This document shows positions 41,328 to 49,380 of a DNA stretch of 51,676 nucleotides, piece after piece. Location of the stretch: NCBI GenBank assembly GCA_937883785.1, contig CALGDE010000159.1:1-51676 (forward strand), read 5' to 3'. Made by a program: the position numbers and the translations under genes. The notes below the pieces were generated by a model. That model worked only from the letters and a program-made list of their open reading frames with translations, ran no database searches and was not told the origin of the DNA. Within the stretch, counting starts at the first letter, position 1. Each line of letters begins with the position of its first letter. The stretch comes from an uncultured cyanobacterium. Lineage in GTDB: Bacteria > Cyanobacteriota > Cyanobacteriia > CACIAM-69d.

Positions 41328-44300
41328 TGGCATCCTTGAAATCGGATTTTACGGTCAAGTTATCGGTTTTAGCCTCCAACAAAACAGGGGCAGCATTTAA
41401 GGCGATCGCTGGGCAACTGGGCAAAACCATTAAAGGATTTACTCAGTTAAACACCAAAGCTGAAAAGACCAATGCCCTTCTAAGGGAAACGTCCACATTA
41501 TTGCCACCAATCATCCAGCGAATGGAGCAGATGGCAAACGTAGGACGTTCCGCCAGTGACTCCATGGCAATGGGGTTAAAGGATGCGGTGAAAGGCATGA
41601 AGCCCCCTAAGCCGCCTCGAATGGACGAGCCGTTCAAACAAGAGGGGCGGAAAGCTGGGGAATCTTTCGGCGATGGCGTTGGGGAGGGGGCTAGGCAATC
41701 CAACGCCAAATTTGGGGAAGTCGCCCGGTCGATCGCCACAAATTTTGGCGACATGCTGAAATTCCATATTGCCGGACGTGTTGTGGATTTTGGCATTGGC
41801 AAAATTCAAGAAGGATTTGCCGGGCTACGAAACGCTTTTGAGCAAGCAAAGGAATTACAACTTAGCGCCGTATCAAATGCATCGACACTGGAGCAACTGG
41901 CAAAAAACCTAGATTATTCAGGAGCAGAAAACGCACTAAACGGGCTAAATAAACGCCTAGCAAAAGCCGCCGCTGCATTGCCTGGCACCACGGCAGATTA
42001 TGTATCGATCGCCCAAGGAATTCAAGACAATATTGTTGAGGCTTACTCTGACCCTCAAGGGAACTTAAACGTAAAGGGATGGGAAGACGCCGCCAGTAAG
42101 CTCGCCACCATGTATGGCGTAATCCAAGCAAGTACACCTGGGGTTACGTCTGATGCTGTGGTCGCCACCTTAAGTAAAGCCATGGGCGGCACCAGCTCCA
42201 TGGCCGAAATGAAACAGCTTGACCTGTTCCAAAAGAATCCAGTCTTAATTTCCAAGTTAGAAGAGGCGATCAAAAAAGAAGGGGGCAAGGAACTAAAAGA
42301 TCTCACCATCGATAAGCGCATTGCGGCTTTAACCAATGCAGCAGAGGTGATGGCTTCCAAGGAGTTTCAAGAGCGAGCCGGGCAAACCGTTGAGGGATTG
42401 TCTCAAGGTTTTATTAGTTCAATCACTGACCCATCAACCGGATTGTTCGGATTATTCCGTGACCTGGACGAATCGACGGTCAAGGTGGAATCAGCTTTTG
42501 AGGCGATTAATGACATCTTTAAAACAGCCTTAGGAGAGGGCGGTTTATTTGGGTCTTTAGGGAGGCTAGGGAAGTCATTGTTTGGGTCGGTAGACCCGAT
42601 GAAAGTATTTCGATCTGGGCTAGAGCTGTTCAATAAAGCGTTGCAGTTCCTCAATGACCAGGTGAAGCTGATAAATCGGGGGCTCAAGGCGGTCACCGGA
42701 AAAATGAACGCTGGTCAGCAAATTTCGACAATTGCTGAAAACTGGGGCAAGTTTATTCCCTTAATTGGCAAATTTTTCAAAAACATTATGGTGCGGGTCC
42801 AAGCTGCAATCCCCGCCGCCCAAAAGTTTTTGTCCACAGCAATTACGACATTTTTTACCACTGGATTGCCCACTTTAATGAATGGATTATCTGGGTTAAT
42901 TGTGCAAGGCACCAACCTGGTCAGCGGGATGGCAACAGCAGTCGCCACAGTAATCCTCGGACTGGATTGGGACAAAATTTTGGCGGGGCTATGGAAAGGA
43001 TTAACCAAGGTTGATTGGCTACAGGCGGCCAATGCTTTCGGACGAATCATTTTAATGGCCACCTTGGCCTCTAAAACCATTGTTCTTGCTGGAGTAGCGG
43101 GGTCTTCCGCATTGGCCGCCGTCAAAGGAACATTGGTTTCGATGGTGGTCAGTGCTGGCACTTTTGGAGCATCCAAGCTGGCGGGGGGAATGAAAATTGC
43201 ATTTAGTGTGGCGGCAAAGGAAGCAGCTAAAACTGCTGCTGCATCTCCTTTGATGAAGGGATTGGGCAAGTTGACTTTGCCATTATTCGCTGCTGTCAAG
43301 GCTGGATTTCTTAAAAGTGCGGCTTTTGTTGCTCTGAAGTTTGGAGTCGTCACCAAGGGGATTGGGATGCTGGCGATCGCCACAAAAGGGGTGATTGTCA
43401 AATTTATAGGCGCCCCACTTATGGGGTTAATTTCCAAAATTGGGCTTTCTCTATCTGCTGCCCTTGGAAAATTACTGTTTGCCAGTGCCGCCGCTGGCGG
43501 GATTTTGGTTGCCGGTGCGGCGGCTTTCTACGGGACCCTCAAGTTAATGGGCAATGAGCACTTACTAGAAGAGTTGCCCCAGGCATTGGCAAATGTGGGC
43601 AGCTTACTAAAAGCGCAAATCAACCATATCTGGCAAGTGGGCGTCATTGAATTCAACAAAGCCAGGACCAGTTTTATTTCCTTCTATACCAACCTCCACG
43701 CTAATTTCACCAGAATTTGGGCTCAAGGAAAGCTAGCATTCATTTCAATTCGTGCCGCTGTCACTGGATTCTATGGAGGCATTGCTCAAGGGATTTCCAA
43801 TGTATGGAATATGGCATCCCAAAAAGCAGCGGAAATTCATGCTTTTGGACAATCTTTAATAGCAGCGGCGATCGCCAACTTTACATCCTTCTATTCGGGG
43901 TTGTTTGCTGCTGGAGTAACCCTCCTATCTCAAGCACAATCCGGTATTGCCACAATCCAAAGCGGTGTAACAGGGTTCTTCACTGGCATGTCTGAAGGAT
44001 TACAGATGATTTGGGGCTTTGTTAGCCAAAAATGGACTGAATTTACTCAGGTGGTAGAAACAGCAGCCTCCCCAATTGTGGTGTTAATAACCAGCTTCTT
44101 TCAAGGGATTCAAAATATATTTTCCCAGGCGAAGCAAGCATTATCTTCAATCGCCAATCCAATTTCTATGATCACGGGCAATACCGCTGCCCCAGTTATG
44201 GCAACACCAGCGGCGGGGGCGATTGCCACAGCAACGAGCGGTTCCACTACTGAATCAAAGGGCGACCAGAGTAAATCTGCCACGGTTGCCACTACGCCAT

Positions 44301-44695
44301 CATCTACCAACGCGGGGTCTGTCAGTGGTTTCGCTGCCGTCACCCAGGCGGCCAGTCAAAAGATCAAGGGCGCCACTGCTTCATTCTCTGGGGCGATTCC
44401 ACGAATGGAAGGAATCTTCGGGGCGATCGCCAATGAATCCATGAATAAACCAGCAGGTTCCAGCTTGGTGGTAGCGAACAGCAGTGAAGCTGTACTACGT
44501 CCCGAGCAATTAAAGTCAATAATGGCCAGCTCTGCCAACGCCGGAGCCAACGGAGTTGCAAGCCAAGGGGGCATCAACCTGGGAGGCGTCACAATCAACA
44601 TTTCCGGCGTTGAAAACCCGAAAGCGATCGCTCAGCAAGTTATTGCAGAAATTGAAGCTCAACTAAGAGCCCATCAAGGAGGAATGCTGGCATAG
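41327..44695 (+). CDS. Tail tape measure protein
   Basis: A 1122-residue protein with the usual signs of a tape measure: an Ala-, Gly- and Ser-rich helix-rich sequence, a central block of hydrophobic segments (residues ~550-760, e.g. FGRIILMATLASKTIVLAGVAGSSALAA), and repeat-like spacing of FYSGLFAAG and FYGGIAQG. The end is Gly/Ser-rich with SSLVVANSSEAVLRPEQLKSI, and INISGV-type ends are typical. Tail length is set by it. Normally preceded by its chaperones; here they are 25 kb away on the other strand. ATG overlaps the portal stop. Confidence 0.85.
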   Translation: MASLKSDFTVKLSVLASNKTGAAFKAIAGQLGKTIKGFTQLNTKAEKTNALLRETSTLLPPIIQRMEQMANVGRSASDSMAMGLKDAVKGMKPPKPPRMDEPFKQEGRKAGESFGDGVGEGARQSNAKFGEVARSIATNFGDMLKFHIAGRVVDFGIGKIQEGFAGLRNAFEQAKELQLSAVSNASTLEQLAKNLDYSGAENALNGLNKRLAKAAAALPGTTADYVSIAQGIQDNIVEAYSDPQGNLNVKGWEDAASKLATMYGVIQASTPGVTSDAVVATLSKAMGGTSSMAEMKQLDLFQKNPVLISKLEEAIKKEGGKELKDLTIDKRIAALTNAAEVMASKEFQERAGQTVEGLSQGFISSITDPSTGLFGLFRDLDESTVKVESAFEAINDIFKTALGEGGLFGSLGRLGKSLFGSVDPMKVFRSGLELFNKALQFLNDQVKLINRGLKAVTGKMNAGQQISTIAENWGKFIPLIGKFFKNIMVRVQAAIPAAQKFLSTAITTFFTTGLPTLMNGLSGLIVQGTNLVSGMATAVATVILGLDWDKILAGLWKGLTKVDWLQAANAFGRIILMATLASKTIVLAGVAGSSALAAVKGTLVSMVVSAGTFGASKLAGGMKIAFSVAAKEAAKTAAASPLMKGLGKLTLPLFAAVKAGFLKSAAFVALKFGVVTKGIGMLAIATKGVIVKFIGAPLMGLISKIGLSLSAALGKLLFASAAAGGILVAGAAAFYGTLKLMGNEHLLEELPQALANVGSLLKAQINHIWQVGVIEFNKARTSFISFYTNLHANFTRIWAQGKLAFISIRAAVTGFYGGIAQGISNVWNMASQKAAEIHAFGQSLIAAAIANFTSFYSGLFAAGVTLLSQAQSGIATIQSGVTGFFTGMSEGLQMIWGFVSQKWTEFTQVVETAASPIVVLITSFFQGIQNIFSQAKQALSSIANPISMITGNTAAPVMATPAAGAIATATSGSTTESKGDQSKSATVATTPSSTNAGSVSGFAAVTQAASQKIKGATASFSGAIPRMEGIFGAIANESMNKPAGSSLVVANSSEAVLRPEQLKSIMASSANAGANGVASQGGINLGGVTINISGVENPKAIAQQVIAEIEAQLRAHQGGMLA

Positions 44696-44772
44696 GGGGG
44701 TATACGGTCCTGCACAGGGACTGAAGTGGGCACTGTTTATCCAATTGTAAAGGGATGATACTGGATGTGTTG

Positions 44773-45192
44773 TTACTCATCCTGGGAATGGGGGAATTGA
44801 CGGAGGGCAGTCATTAACTGCCCTGAGGAAGGATCAAATCTCCTGAATAGCAAGCGGGTTAGCCCGGAAAATGTTGTCCCGACAGCATCAGCGGAATGCA
44901 ATGCCCAAGCATACTCAGGCGGAGAGAGGTAAATCTTGCGAGGCAGTGTTGAATTAGTGCGAGCACTAGATCGATGCCCTCGTTTTTTTTTGACTCCCTT
45001 GCCAAAGCTAATCCTATCTAAAGTGGCAACGCCAACAGGGAAGCGCATCAAGCGGTCTTCACCGGCGTTATATCGCAATAGCATCCACCGCCCCATTCCA
45101 GAAAAAGTGCGTCCCTGGGACTTGGAAACCTGTTGAGCCCAAGCATATTCAGCTTCGGCCATGTAGACCTTTCGTAGGGTTCGCTTTGACAT
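44773..45192 (-). CDS. Tandem ribbon-helix-helix protein
   Basis: A 139-residue protein with two repeats of ~35 residues: LRKVYMAEAEYAWAQQVSKSQ, TFSGMGRWMLLR (residues ~5-42) and LPRKIYLSPPEYAWALHSADA, TFSGLTRLLFRR (~85-122). The -EYAWA- and -TFSG- pairs prove an internal duplication. Each unit fits a ribbon-helix-helix. A relative is encoded at 9625-9993. Element upstream at 45242-45255. It converges on the tape measure gene. Likely a transcription factor of the phage regulon. Confidence 0.65.
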   Translation of the reverse strand: MSKRTLRKVYMAEAEYAWAQQVSKSQGRTFSGMGRWMLLRYNAGEDRLMRFPVGVATLDRISFGKGVKKKRGHRSSARTNSTLPRKIYLSPPEYAWALHSADAVGTTFSGLTRLLFRRFDPSSGQLMTALRQFPHSQDE

Positions 45193-45241
45193 ACGAACTG
45201 GCTTAACTCTTTTGCCGAGCCTAAGTCCGCACTCCCCTCTC

Positions 45242-45258
45242 CTTTAAGGCTTGCCCCA
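45242..45258 (-). promoter_or_regulatory. GGGCAAGCCTTAAAG element upstream of the tandem-RHH gene
   Basis: Minus strand CATGGGGCAAGCCTTAA, with core GGCAAGCCTTA, 49 nt before the start of the RHH gene. It overlaps the ATG of the divergent pseudo-receiver gene, so it may also influence that gene. Confidence 0.6.
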
Positions 45259-46049
45259 TGAAAATCCAAAAACTCAATGGACTGGAGACTGAGTTTTATC
45301 GAGTTCTAGTAATTGAAAACGTCGATCTTGATTTCGATGTAATTGAAGAGCTTTTTGACAAAACCAGCTTTAGCGTCCCCCTCGAGGGGGAATCTATCAG
45401 TGCTCGACGGTTTCGAGTAGACCGTGTGGAGTCAGTGCAGGAAGGAGTCGTAGAACTTAAAAACCCTGCATCCACTTACGATGCTGTTTTGGTCAGCACC
45501 AAAGTTCCTGACAATGACGGGGTACGGGCAATTCGCCTGCTCACTCAGCTTGCTGGGTTTGCCCCTGTTCTACCGCTGGTAAATATTGGCGATGAAGAAA
45601 CAGATGTCAAAAAGGCGCTCCGAAATGGAGCGATCAGCTTTCTGTCGAAATCGGTGATTCTCGCTCGAGGTGCCCAGTATCTAACTCGGGCTATTTTGCA
45701 AGCGATCGCCGCAAAAGAAGGGCGTGAATTGGATGTTGATGAAGGTAATCATCGACTGCTTCGGAATGTTCGATTTAAGCGTGTATTCTTCTGCGCCGTT
45801 GTCGCTGGTTTTATCTTCGTCGGGCAACCATCCTACATGTCCAAGCGGTTTGCGTGGGATCTAAGTCAAGGGCGTCGTGAACTGACGTTTGTGATCTGTA
45901 CTCTTGCCTGGAGCGGTAAAGCTATGTCAATCCTTCAGGTATACAGAGAGCGCCGCCGCCGTACCAAATACTTTGCACAGCAGAAGGCGATCGCCCAAGA
46001 ACGCCTTCGCAAGCCTAAGCAGAAAAAAGTCGCTCCTATCGCCAAATAG
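45258..46049 (+). CDS. Pseudo-receiver-domain protein with basic, partly hydrophobic C-terminus
   Basis: A 263-residue protein. Residues ~15-150 follow the order of a response-regulator receiver: YRVLVIENVDLDFDVIEEL, YDAVLVSTKVPDNDGVRAIRLL, PVLPLVNIGDEE, NGAISFLSKS. The phosphoacceptor Asp is Ser (VLVSTKVPDNDG) and the Thr/Ser site is Asn. A Lys is kept. This makes it a pseudo-receiver, as in some cyanobacterial clock proteins. Residues ~175-215 contain two short hydrophobic segments, and the tail is Lys/Arg-rich. It is only 2 nt from the following lipase-like gene. Phosphorylation-independent signalling or docking is likely. Confidence 0.6.
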   Translation: MKIQKLNGLETEFYRVLVIENVDLDFDVIEELFDKTSFSVPLEGESISARRFRVDRVESVQEGVVELKNPASTYDAVLVSTKVPDNDGVRAIRLLTQLAGFAPVLPLVNIGDEETDVKKALRNGAISFLSKSVILARGAQYLTRAILQAIAAKEGRELDVDEGNHRLLRNVRFKRVFFCAVVAGFIFVGQPSYMSKRFAWDLSQGRRELTFVICTLAWSGKAMSILQVYRERRRRTKYFAQQKAIAQERLRKPKQKKVAPIAK

Positions 46050-46051
46050 CC

Positions 46052-46786
46052 ATGAAACTGCAACAGAACATCTTTGAAGCCCAAACTCAAATCCAACGCC
46101 TTGAGGTTTTAGCGAAGCGGGTTGCTTATCTAAATCGCAAAGATCTTGGGATGGGGGAATGGCAGCGATGGCTGCACTTTGCTCAGCTCAATCTGATCGG
46201 ATGTATCGACCATTTTGCTGGTACTTTTGCCTGGATCTTCCAATGGGGAGACGAAATTGTGATCTGCTTCCGTGGGTCAAAGCAACCGATTGGAGCAGCC
46301 CTAGACACCCGAAGTGAGCAAGAGCGCACTTTTCAATACGAAATAGCACGCTCTGAGATTATTTCTTGGTTAGGGCATCGCCCTGTCGTCTGCGTCGGAC
46401 ATGGGTTGGGAGGGGCGATCGCCCAACGAGCCGCCCACGACTACAGTCCGTGGGTCTCCAAATGTTTTACTTTCAGCGCCACTGGAGTTCCGACTTATTA
46501 CGACGGAAGTCGCAGCGGCAATACTGAGGTAGAACACTATGTAATCTTGGGCGACCCAGCATCTCGACTGGGAGATGTGTTCATTTCTGGATGGATTCAG
46601 GCTTCTGAACTGATCGTCGATGACGATGACGATTTACTGGAAATGTCGACCCGCTTAGCGCTACTACCTCGGCAAACTGCCTATTCAGAAGTCCTTTCTC
46701 CAGAGAGGTGGGAATCTATGCGGCGATCGCCATCTCTCTCCCAGGTCCCCCTGCCGTCCAATGCTTGTGTTGCCCAGGATGAATAG
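46052..46786 (+). CDS. Class-3-lipase-like protein without the nucleophile serine
   Basis: A 244-residue protein with the alpha/beta-hydrolase series of class 3 lipases: DEIVICFRGSKQP, PVVCVGHGLGGAIAQRAA, VSKCFTFSATGVPTYY and HYVILGDPASRLGDVF. In active lipases the elbow is GHSLG. Here it is GHGLG, so the catalytic Ser is replaced by Gly, while the Asp of GDPASRLG remains. It is probably a pseudo-hydrolase or binding protein. It is encoded 2 nt after the pseudo-receiver, so two catalytic folds that have lost a key residue are paired in one operon. Confidence 0.65.
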   Translation: MKLQQNIFEAQTQIQRLEVLAKRVAYLNRKDLGMGEWQRWLHFAQLNLIGCIDHFAGTFAWIFQWGDEIVICFRGSKQPIGAALDTRSEQERTFQYEIARSEIISWLGHRPVVCVGHGLGGAIAQRAAHDYSPWVSKCFTFSATGVPTYYDGSRSGNTEVEHYVILGDPASRLGDVFISGWIQASELIVDDDDDLLEMSTRLALLPRQTAYSEVLSPERWESMRRSPSLSQVPLPSNACVAQDE

Positions 46787-46797
46787 AAGGAAGAATC

Positions 46798-46908
46798 TTG
46801 GGACATGCCCGCCACCAGGTTGATCCGGACAGACTCCAGGAACAAGCTAAGATGAAAGGAGGAAAGGTGTTTCTGGTCCAGCCTCTATCATCCGGAGTCG
46901 AGGTCTAG
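46798..46908 (+). CDS. Possible 36-residue protein
   Basis: TTG at 46798 with AAGGA upstream opens a 36-residue frame (MGHARHQVDPDRLQEQAKM). Downstream in another frame, up to 47038, lies the sequence GKALELRYRFLWVLNPGIGG without a good start. The two may be pieces of one decayed gene. Weakly supported. Confidence 0.3.
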   Translation: MGHARHQVDPDRLQEQAKMKGGKVFLVQPLSSGVEV

Positions 46909-47035
46909 CCAGCGGCAAAGCCCTGGAGTTGCGGTACAGATTTCTGTGGGTGCTTAATCCAGGGATCGGAGGAAGGGGATTCCTTTCTGTAATGGACGGT
47001 GCAACCGGAACTGTCTTTGTGCCCTATTCCTCCCC

Positions 47036-47227
47036 TTAATTAATTTGGCTCCTAATTTTCTGTCCTGGATCGCTCATAGTTCCTAAGACATTTTCGGCAA
47101 ACCTGAGCATCTCACGAGGATCTTTAGTCCAGCAGATGGGGAATCCGCGAGGAGGCAACTCAATCAAAGGTGATTTTATTGCAGCATCCATGGGCATCAA
47201 TACAAGTATTGATAGATGCAAAGGCAT
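47036..47227 (-). CDS. Unknown 63-residue protein
   Basis: ATG at 47227 has GAGGAG five nt upstream. The product begins MPLHLSILVLMPMDAAIKSP and continues RGFPICWTKDPREMLRFAENVLG. The first codons contain the palindrome ATCAATACAAGTATTGAT. A second copy of the same start region, including the ribosome-binding site, lies at 47366-47416, where the frame ends after 16 residues (MLLSLSILVLIYREQK). No family recognised. Confidence 0.45.
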   Translation of the reverse strand: MPLHLSILVLMPMDAAIKSPLIELPPRGFPICWTKDPREMLRFAENVLGTMSDPGQKIRSQIN

Positions 47228-47242
47228 TTAATCTCCTCTTCA
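47196..47242. repeat. Palindrome-containing repeat, copy 1
   Basis: A 47-nt block holding ATCAATACAAGTATTGAT (47196-47213) and the start region of the small gene at 47036-47227. It is about 80% alike to 47385-47431. The palindrome has 8-bp arms around AA. A half-site version, TTGACACAAGTATTGATC, lies at 48033-48050. Confidence 0.65.
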
Positions 47243-47384
47243 GAAGTCCTTTCCTCACCCGCCAAGCGAACCTGAGGCATTAACTTCATTCGGCGCCATG
47301 ACAGGAACACAGCGCACTTGTCGATTTTGCTGCACAGACGAGCACTGCCCCCAGGGACCGGTCCGCTATTTTTGCTCTCTGTAA

Positions 47385-47431
47385 ATCAATACAAGTATTG
47401 ACAGGCTCAAAAGCATTTAATCCCCTCATTC
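47385..47431. repeat. Palindrome-containing repeat, copy 2
   Basis: Same block as copy 1 with ATCAATACAAGTATTGAC at 47385-47402 and the ribosome-binding site plus ATG of a 16-residue truncated frame (minus strand, 47366-47416). Between the two copies and 47618 there is no convincing gene. Confidence 0.65.
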
Positions 47432-47618
47432 AAGACATGGTTGACAAATTACCATGGGTTTCGCTGCGTTTTTGTCAACCATTTCGGACAATCAACTCTC
47501 TTCTGTTGACCCATGAGGCGATCGCTTTTTTGCGTCTCCGATCAATGCAGGACCTAGGTTGTTTTGTATGTCACGAAAAAGAGTGGCACGATGATTGTAT
47601 CGAAACAAGGAGGTCGGC

Positions 47619-48017
47619 ATGGCTAATTTTTTTCAAACCTGGAACCTGCCGGGTTCTCAGTGCTTTGACTACATTTACTTTTCTGCCAAAAGCCGTCGTG
47701 AGGCAGAAAAGATTGCGGGTGTTCGGCTGGACAAAAAAATAGCGGCGTGTGTGACAGGCGGGCATATTGCTAATGGGCTCCAAGGAAGCCTGGTATCAAG
47801 AACAGAGTCCAGTTCTTGGAAGTATCAGGGCGGGAATCGGATTTTGCGGGAAGATTCTGGGCGCGAGACTTTCTATTATTTTCAGTGTGTCAATGATTCC
47901 GAGCTGAGTAAAATTGAGGATCCCAATAAGCACAAGTTTGAGGGGTGCAACAAGAGCCCGGAAGAGATTGCCGATGCCTTGGATGCTTACACGGGAGACA
48001 AGTTTGGGGGGACGTGA
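47619..48017 (+). CDS. Unknown 132-residue protein
   Basis: ATG at 47619 is preceded by AAGGAGG with a good spacer. The product starts MANFFQTWNLPGSQCFDYIY. It contains SAKSRREAEKIAG and LREDSGRETFYYFQCVNDSELSKIED. No known family. First gene of a small plus-strand operon with 48014-48172. Confidence 0.55.
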   Translation: MANFFQTWNLPGSQCFDYIYFSAKSRREAEKIAGVRLDKKIAACVTGGHIANGLQGSLVSRTESSSWKYQGGNRILREDSGRETFYYFQCVNDSELSKIEDPNKHKFEGCNKSPEEIADALDAYTGDKFGGT

Positions 48018-48172
48018 TATGGCTGTTGCCGCTTGACACAAGTATTGATCTGGGAGCGAATGCTTTCGTCATCACCTTATGTGATTTCGGCGACACTTTG
48101 TTTTTCTATCAGCCTAGTTCTAAATCGTGGAAATGGAAAAAATACGAGCCTGAAGATGTGCTGGGCTCCTGA
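48014..48172 (+). CDS. Unknown 52-residue protein
   Basis: GTG at 48014 overlaps the stop of the previous gene (GTGA) and is preceded by a G-rich run. The product is MIWLLPLDTSIDLGANAFVI, then DTLFFYQPSSKSWKWKKY. It carries the half-palindrome ACAAGTATTGAT inside its first codons. No family recognised. Confidence 0.45.
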   Translation: MIWLLPLDTSIDLGANAFVITLCDFGDTLFFYQPSSKSWKWKKYEPEDVLGS

Positions 48173-48222
48173 ATTAGTGACAAGCCCTAGGAGCTTCGCG
48201 CTCAGTTCGTAGAGAAAACTCA

Positions 48223-48630
48223 ATGAATTACACCAATATTTCTGTTGGCGGCTTGACTTGCCAAACGCAGCTCGAAACTGGGCTTCAATTTATTAATTTC
48301 AATCTGGTGTCCCCTGGTCCTTTTGGCGACGATGCAGGTCGTGATCAGTGTTTTCAGGGACTGTTTGCCGATCTTCGATCCAGGGTTTCTAGTGTTTTCG
48401 ATAAGCGCCCTGAGGCTTTAGAGTGCGTCCTCTCCATCCTAGATGGCGAACTTCGGCTTGATCTTGTGGAGTCGAACGAAGTAAACGATCAAGGAGAATC
48501 TGTAGATTGGTTTTGTCCAGTCCAAGTCTCGAGTTTTTGCTTTCAAGATAAGGGAATAGAATTAAGCCTCTGTGACTTGGACTGGACCCCTATTGGGTCC
48601 ATGGACTGGGTCGAAGACACCCCACTTTAG
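48223..48630 (+). CDS. Unknown 135-residue protein
   Basis: MNYTNISVGGLTCQTQLETG, then FINFNLVSPGPFGDDAGRDQ and a beta-rich end (VQVSSFCFQDKGIELSLC). No recognised domain. It is 4 nt upstream of the zinc-ribbon gene. Confidence 0.5.
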   Translation: MNYTNISVGGLTCQTQLETGLQFINFNLVSPGPFGDDAGRDQCFQGLFADLRSRVSSVFDKRPEALECVLSILDGELRLDLVESNEVNDQGESVDWFCPVQVSSFCFQDKGIELSLCDLDWTPIGSMDWVEDTPL

Positions 48631-48634
48631 TTTG

Positions 48635-48880
48635 ATGGCTAAGGACTTATCTCCATGCCCCCGCTGCGGGTCTACTGAATTTACCAAGTCAGGATTTCGT
48701 AAAACCAAAAAGTTTGGGTATGTGCAAACTTATCAGTGCAAATCCTGTGGGCGTCGAGTGTCTGAGGGCGGGCGGCGCAAGGGGCGGACACCTATAGGCG
48801 ATCAGGCGATGTCGGAAGCAGAGCGACAGCGTAAGTGCAGGACTTCAAAAGAAGAAGCCAGCGACAAGGATCAACCATGA
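48635..48880 (+). CDS. Zinc-ribbon protein with a basic tail
   Basis: An 81-residue protein from the ATG at 48635. MAKDLSPCPRCGSTEFTKSG, then YQCKSCGRRVSEGG forms a C-x2-C...C-x2-C zinc ribbon resembling those of transposases (InsA-like). The tail GRTPIGDQAMSEAERQRKCR carries the basic AERQRK motif common in phage and plasmid proteins. A duplicate of the tail, without the ribbon, lies at 49365-49455. Likely a nucleic-acid-binding regulator. Confidence 0.6.
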   Translation: MAKDLSPCPRCGSTEFTKSGFRKTKKFGYVQTYQCKSCGRRVSEGGRRKGRTPIGDQAMSEAERQRKCRTSKEEASDKDQP

Positions 48881-48940
48881 GAAACAAATTAGATCAACAA
48901 ACAGCGGCGAGACTCATTGAACTCATGAATCACTTGGCAG
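48782..48940 (+). repeat. Direct repeat, copy 1 (zinc-ribbon tail to next gene start)
   Basis: Matches 49365-49519: the end of the zinc-ribbon gene (GRTPIGDQAMSEAERQRK), the following start codon and about 20 codons of the next gene. Shows that the pair arose by tandem duplication. Confidence 0.7.
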
Positions 48941-49380
48941 AAACAAATGATGCTTCAATCTTGCCTGTCAAGAAACCCCTAGTTCTGGTAGATAGTCCGG
49001 ATGAGCGGTCGCCCAATGAATTTCATTTTTCTGAATGGGACTCATTTGTTGAAATCTACCAGTACCTAGTAGACGAGAATATTTTGCCTGCATCTTCCGT
49101 GGATTCAAATATTGAGCACATTTTCCAGCAATGGCAAAAAGCCCAATCGCTGGGGTTTGATGCGAGAAGCTTTTATCTTTCCTTGTGTCAAACCGACCCG
49201 TCAGCACTATATCAGGTCGCTCCTGGGGTGATAATTTCTTATCCCGCTTCGCTGTCTTGGAAAGATTCTCTGTATGCCCGTCTTGAAGTAACAAAGGCAG
49301 TAGATGTTTTGTGCGAAGAGGATCTGGACTGGATCGCGGCACTAGAGCAAGAGATCAAAAGGTTGGGAGGCAACCTATAG
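48877..49380 (+). CDS. Unknown 167-residue protein, paralog of the next gene
   Basis: ATG at 48877 overlaps the zinc-ribbon stop by 4 nt. It begins MRNKLDQQTAARLIELMNHLA, which matches MKNESEQQTTGQLIAFMNRLA in the gene at 49456-49884. The rest differs (IYQYLVDENILPASSVDSNIE, acidic Trp-rich end). No family recognised. Confidence 0.5.
   Translation: MRNKLDQQTAARLIELMNHLAETNDASILPVKKPLVLVDSPDERSPNEFHFSEWDSFVEIYQYLVDENILPASSVDSNIEHIFQQWQKAQSLGFDARSFYLSLCQTDPSALYQVAPGVIISYPASLSWKDSLYARLEVTKAVDVLCEEDLDWIAALEQEIKRLGGNL

Noticed and set aside
42715-43437. Long minus-strand frame opposite the tape measure
   Set aside because: Ala/Pro/Ile-rich shadow of an Ala/Gly-rich gene; no ribosome-binding site and no domain.
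47298-47384. 28-residue Cys-rich peptide (MTGTQRTCRFCC...) on the plus strand
   Set aside because: No ribosome-binding site; overlaps the palindrome and the frame of the minus-strand copy.
47398-47742. 114-residue plus-strand frame from a TTG
   Set aside because: Overlaps the well-supported gene at 47619, which has a strong ribosome-binding site; no domain.
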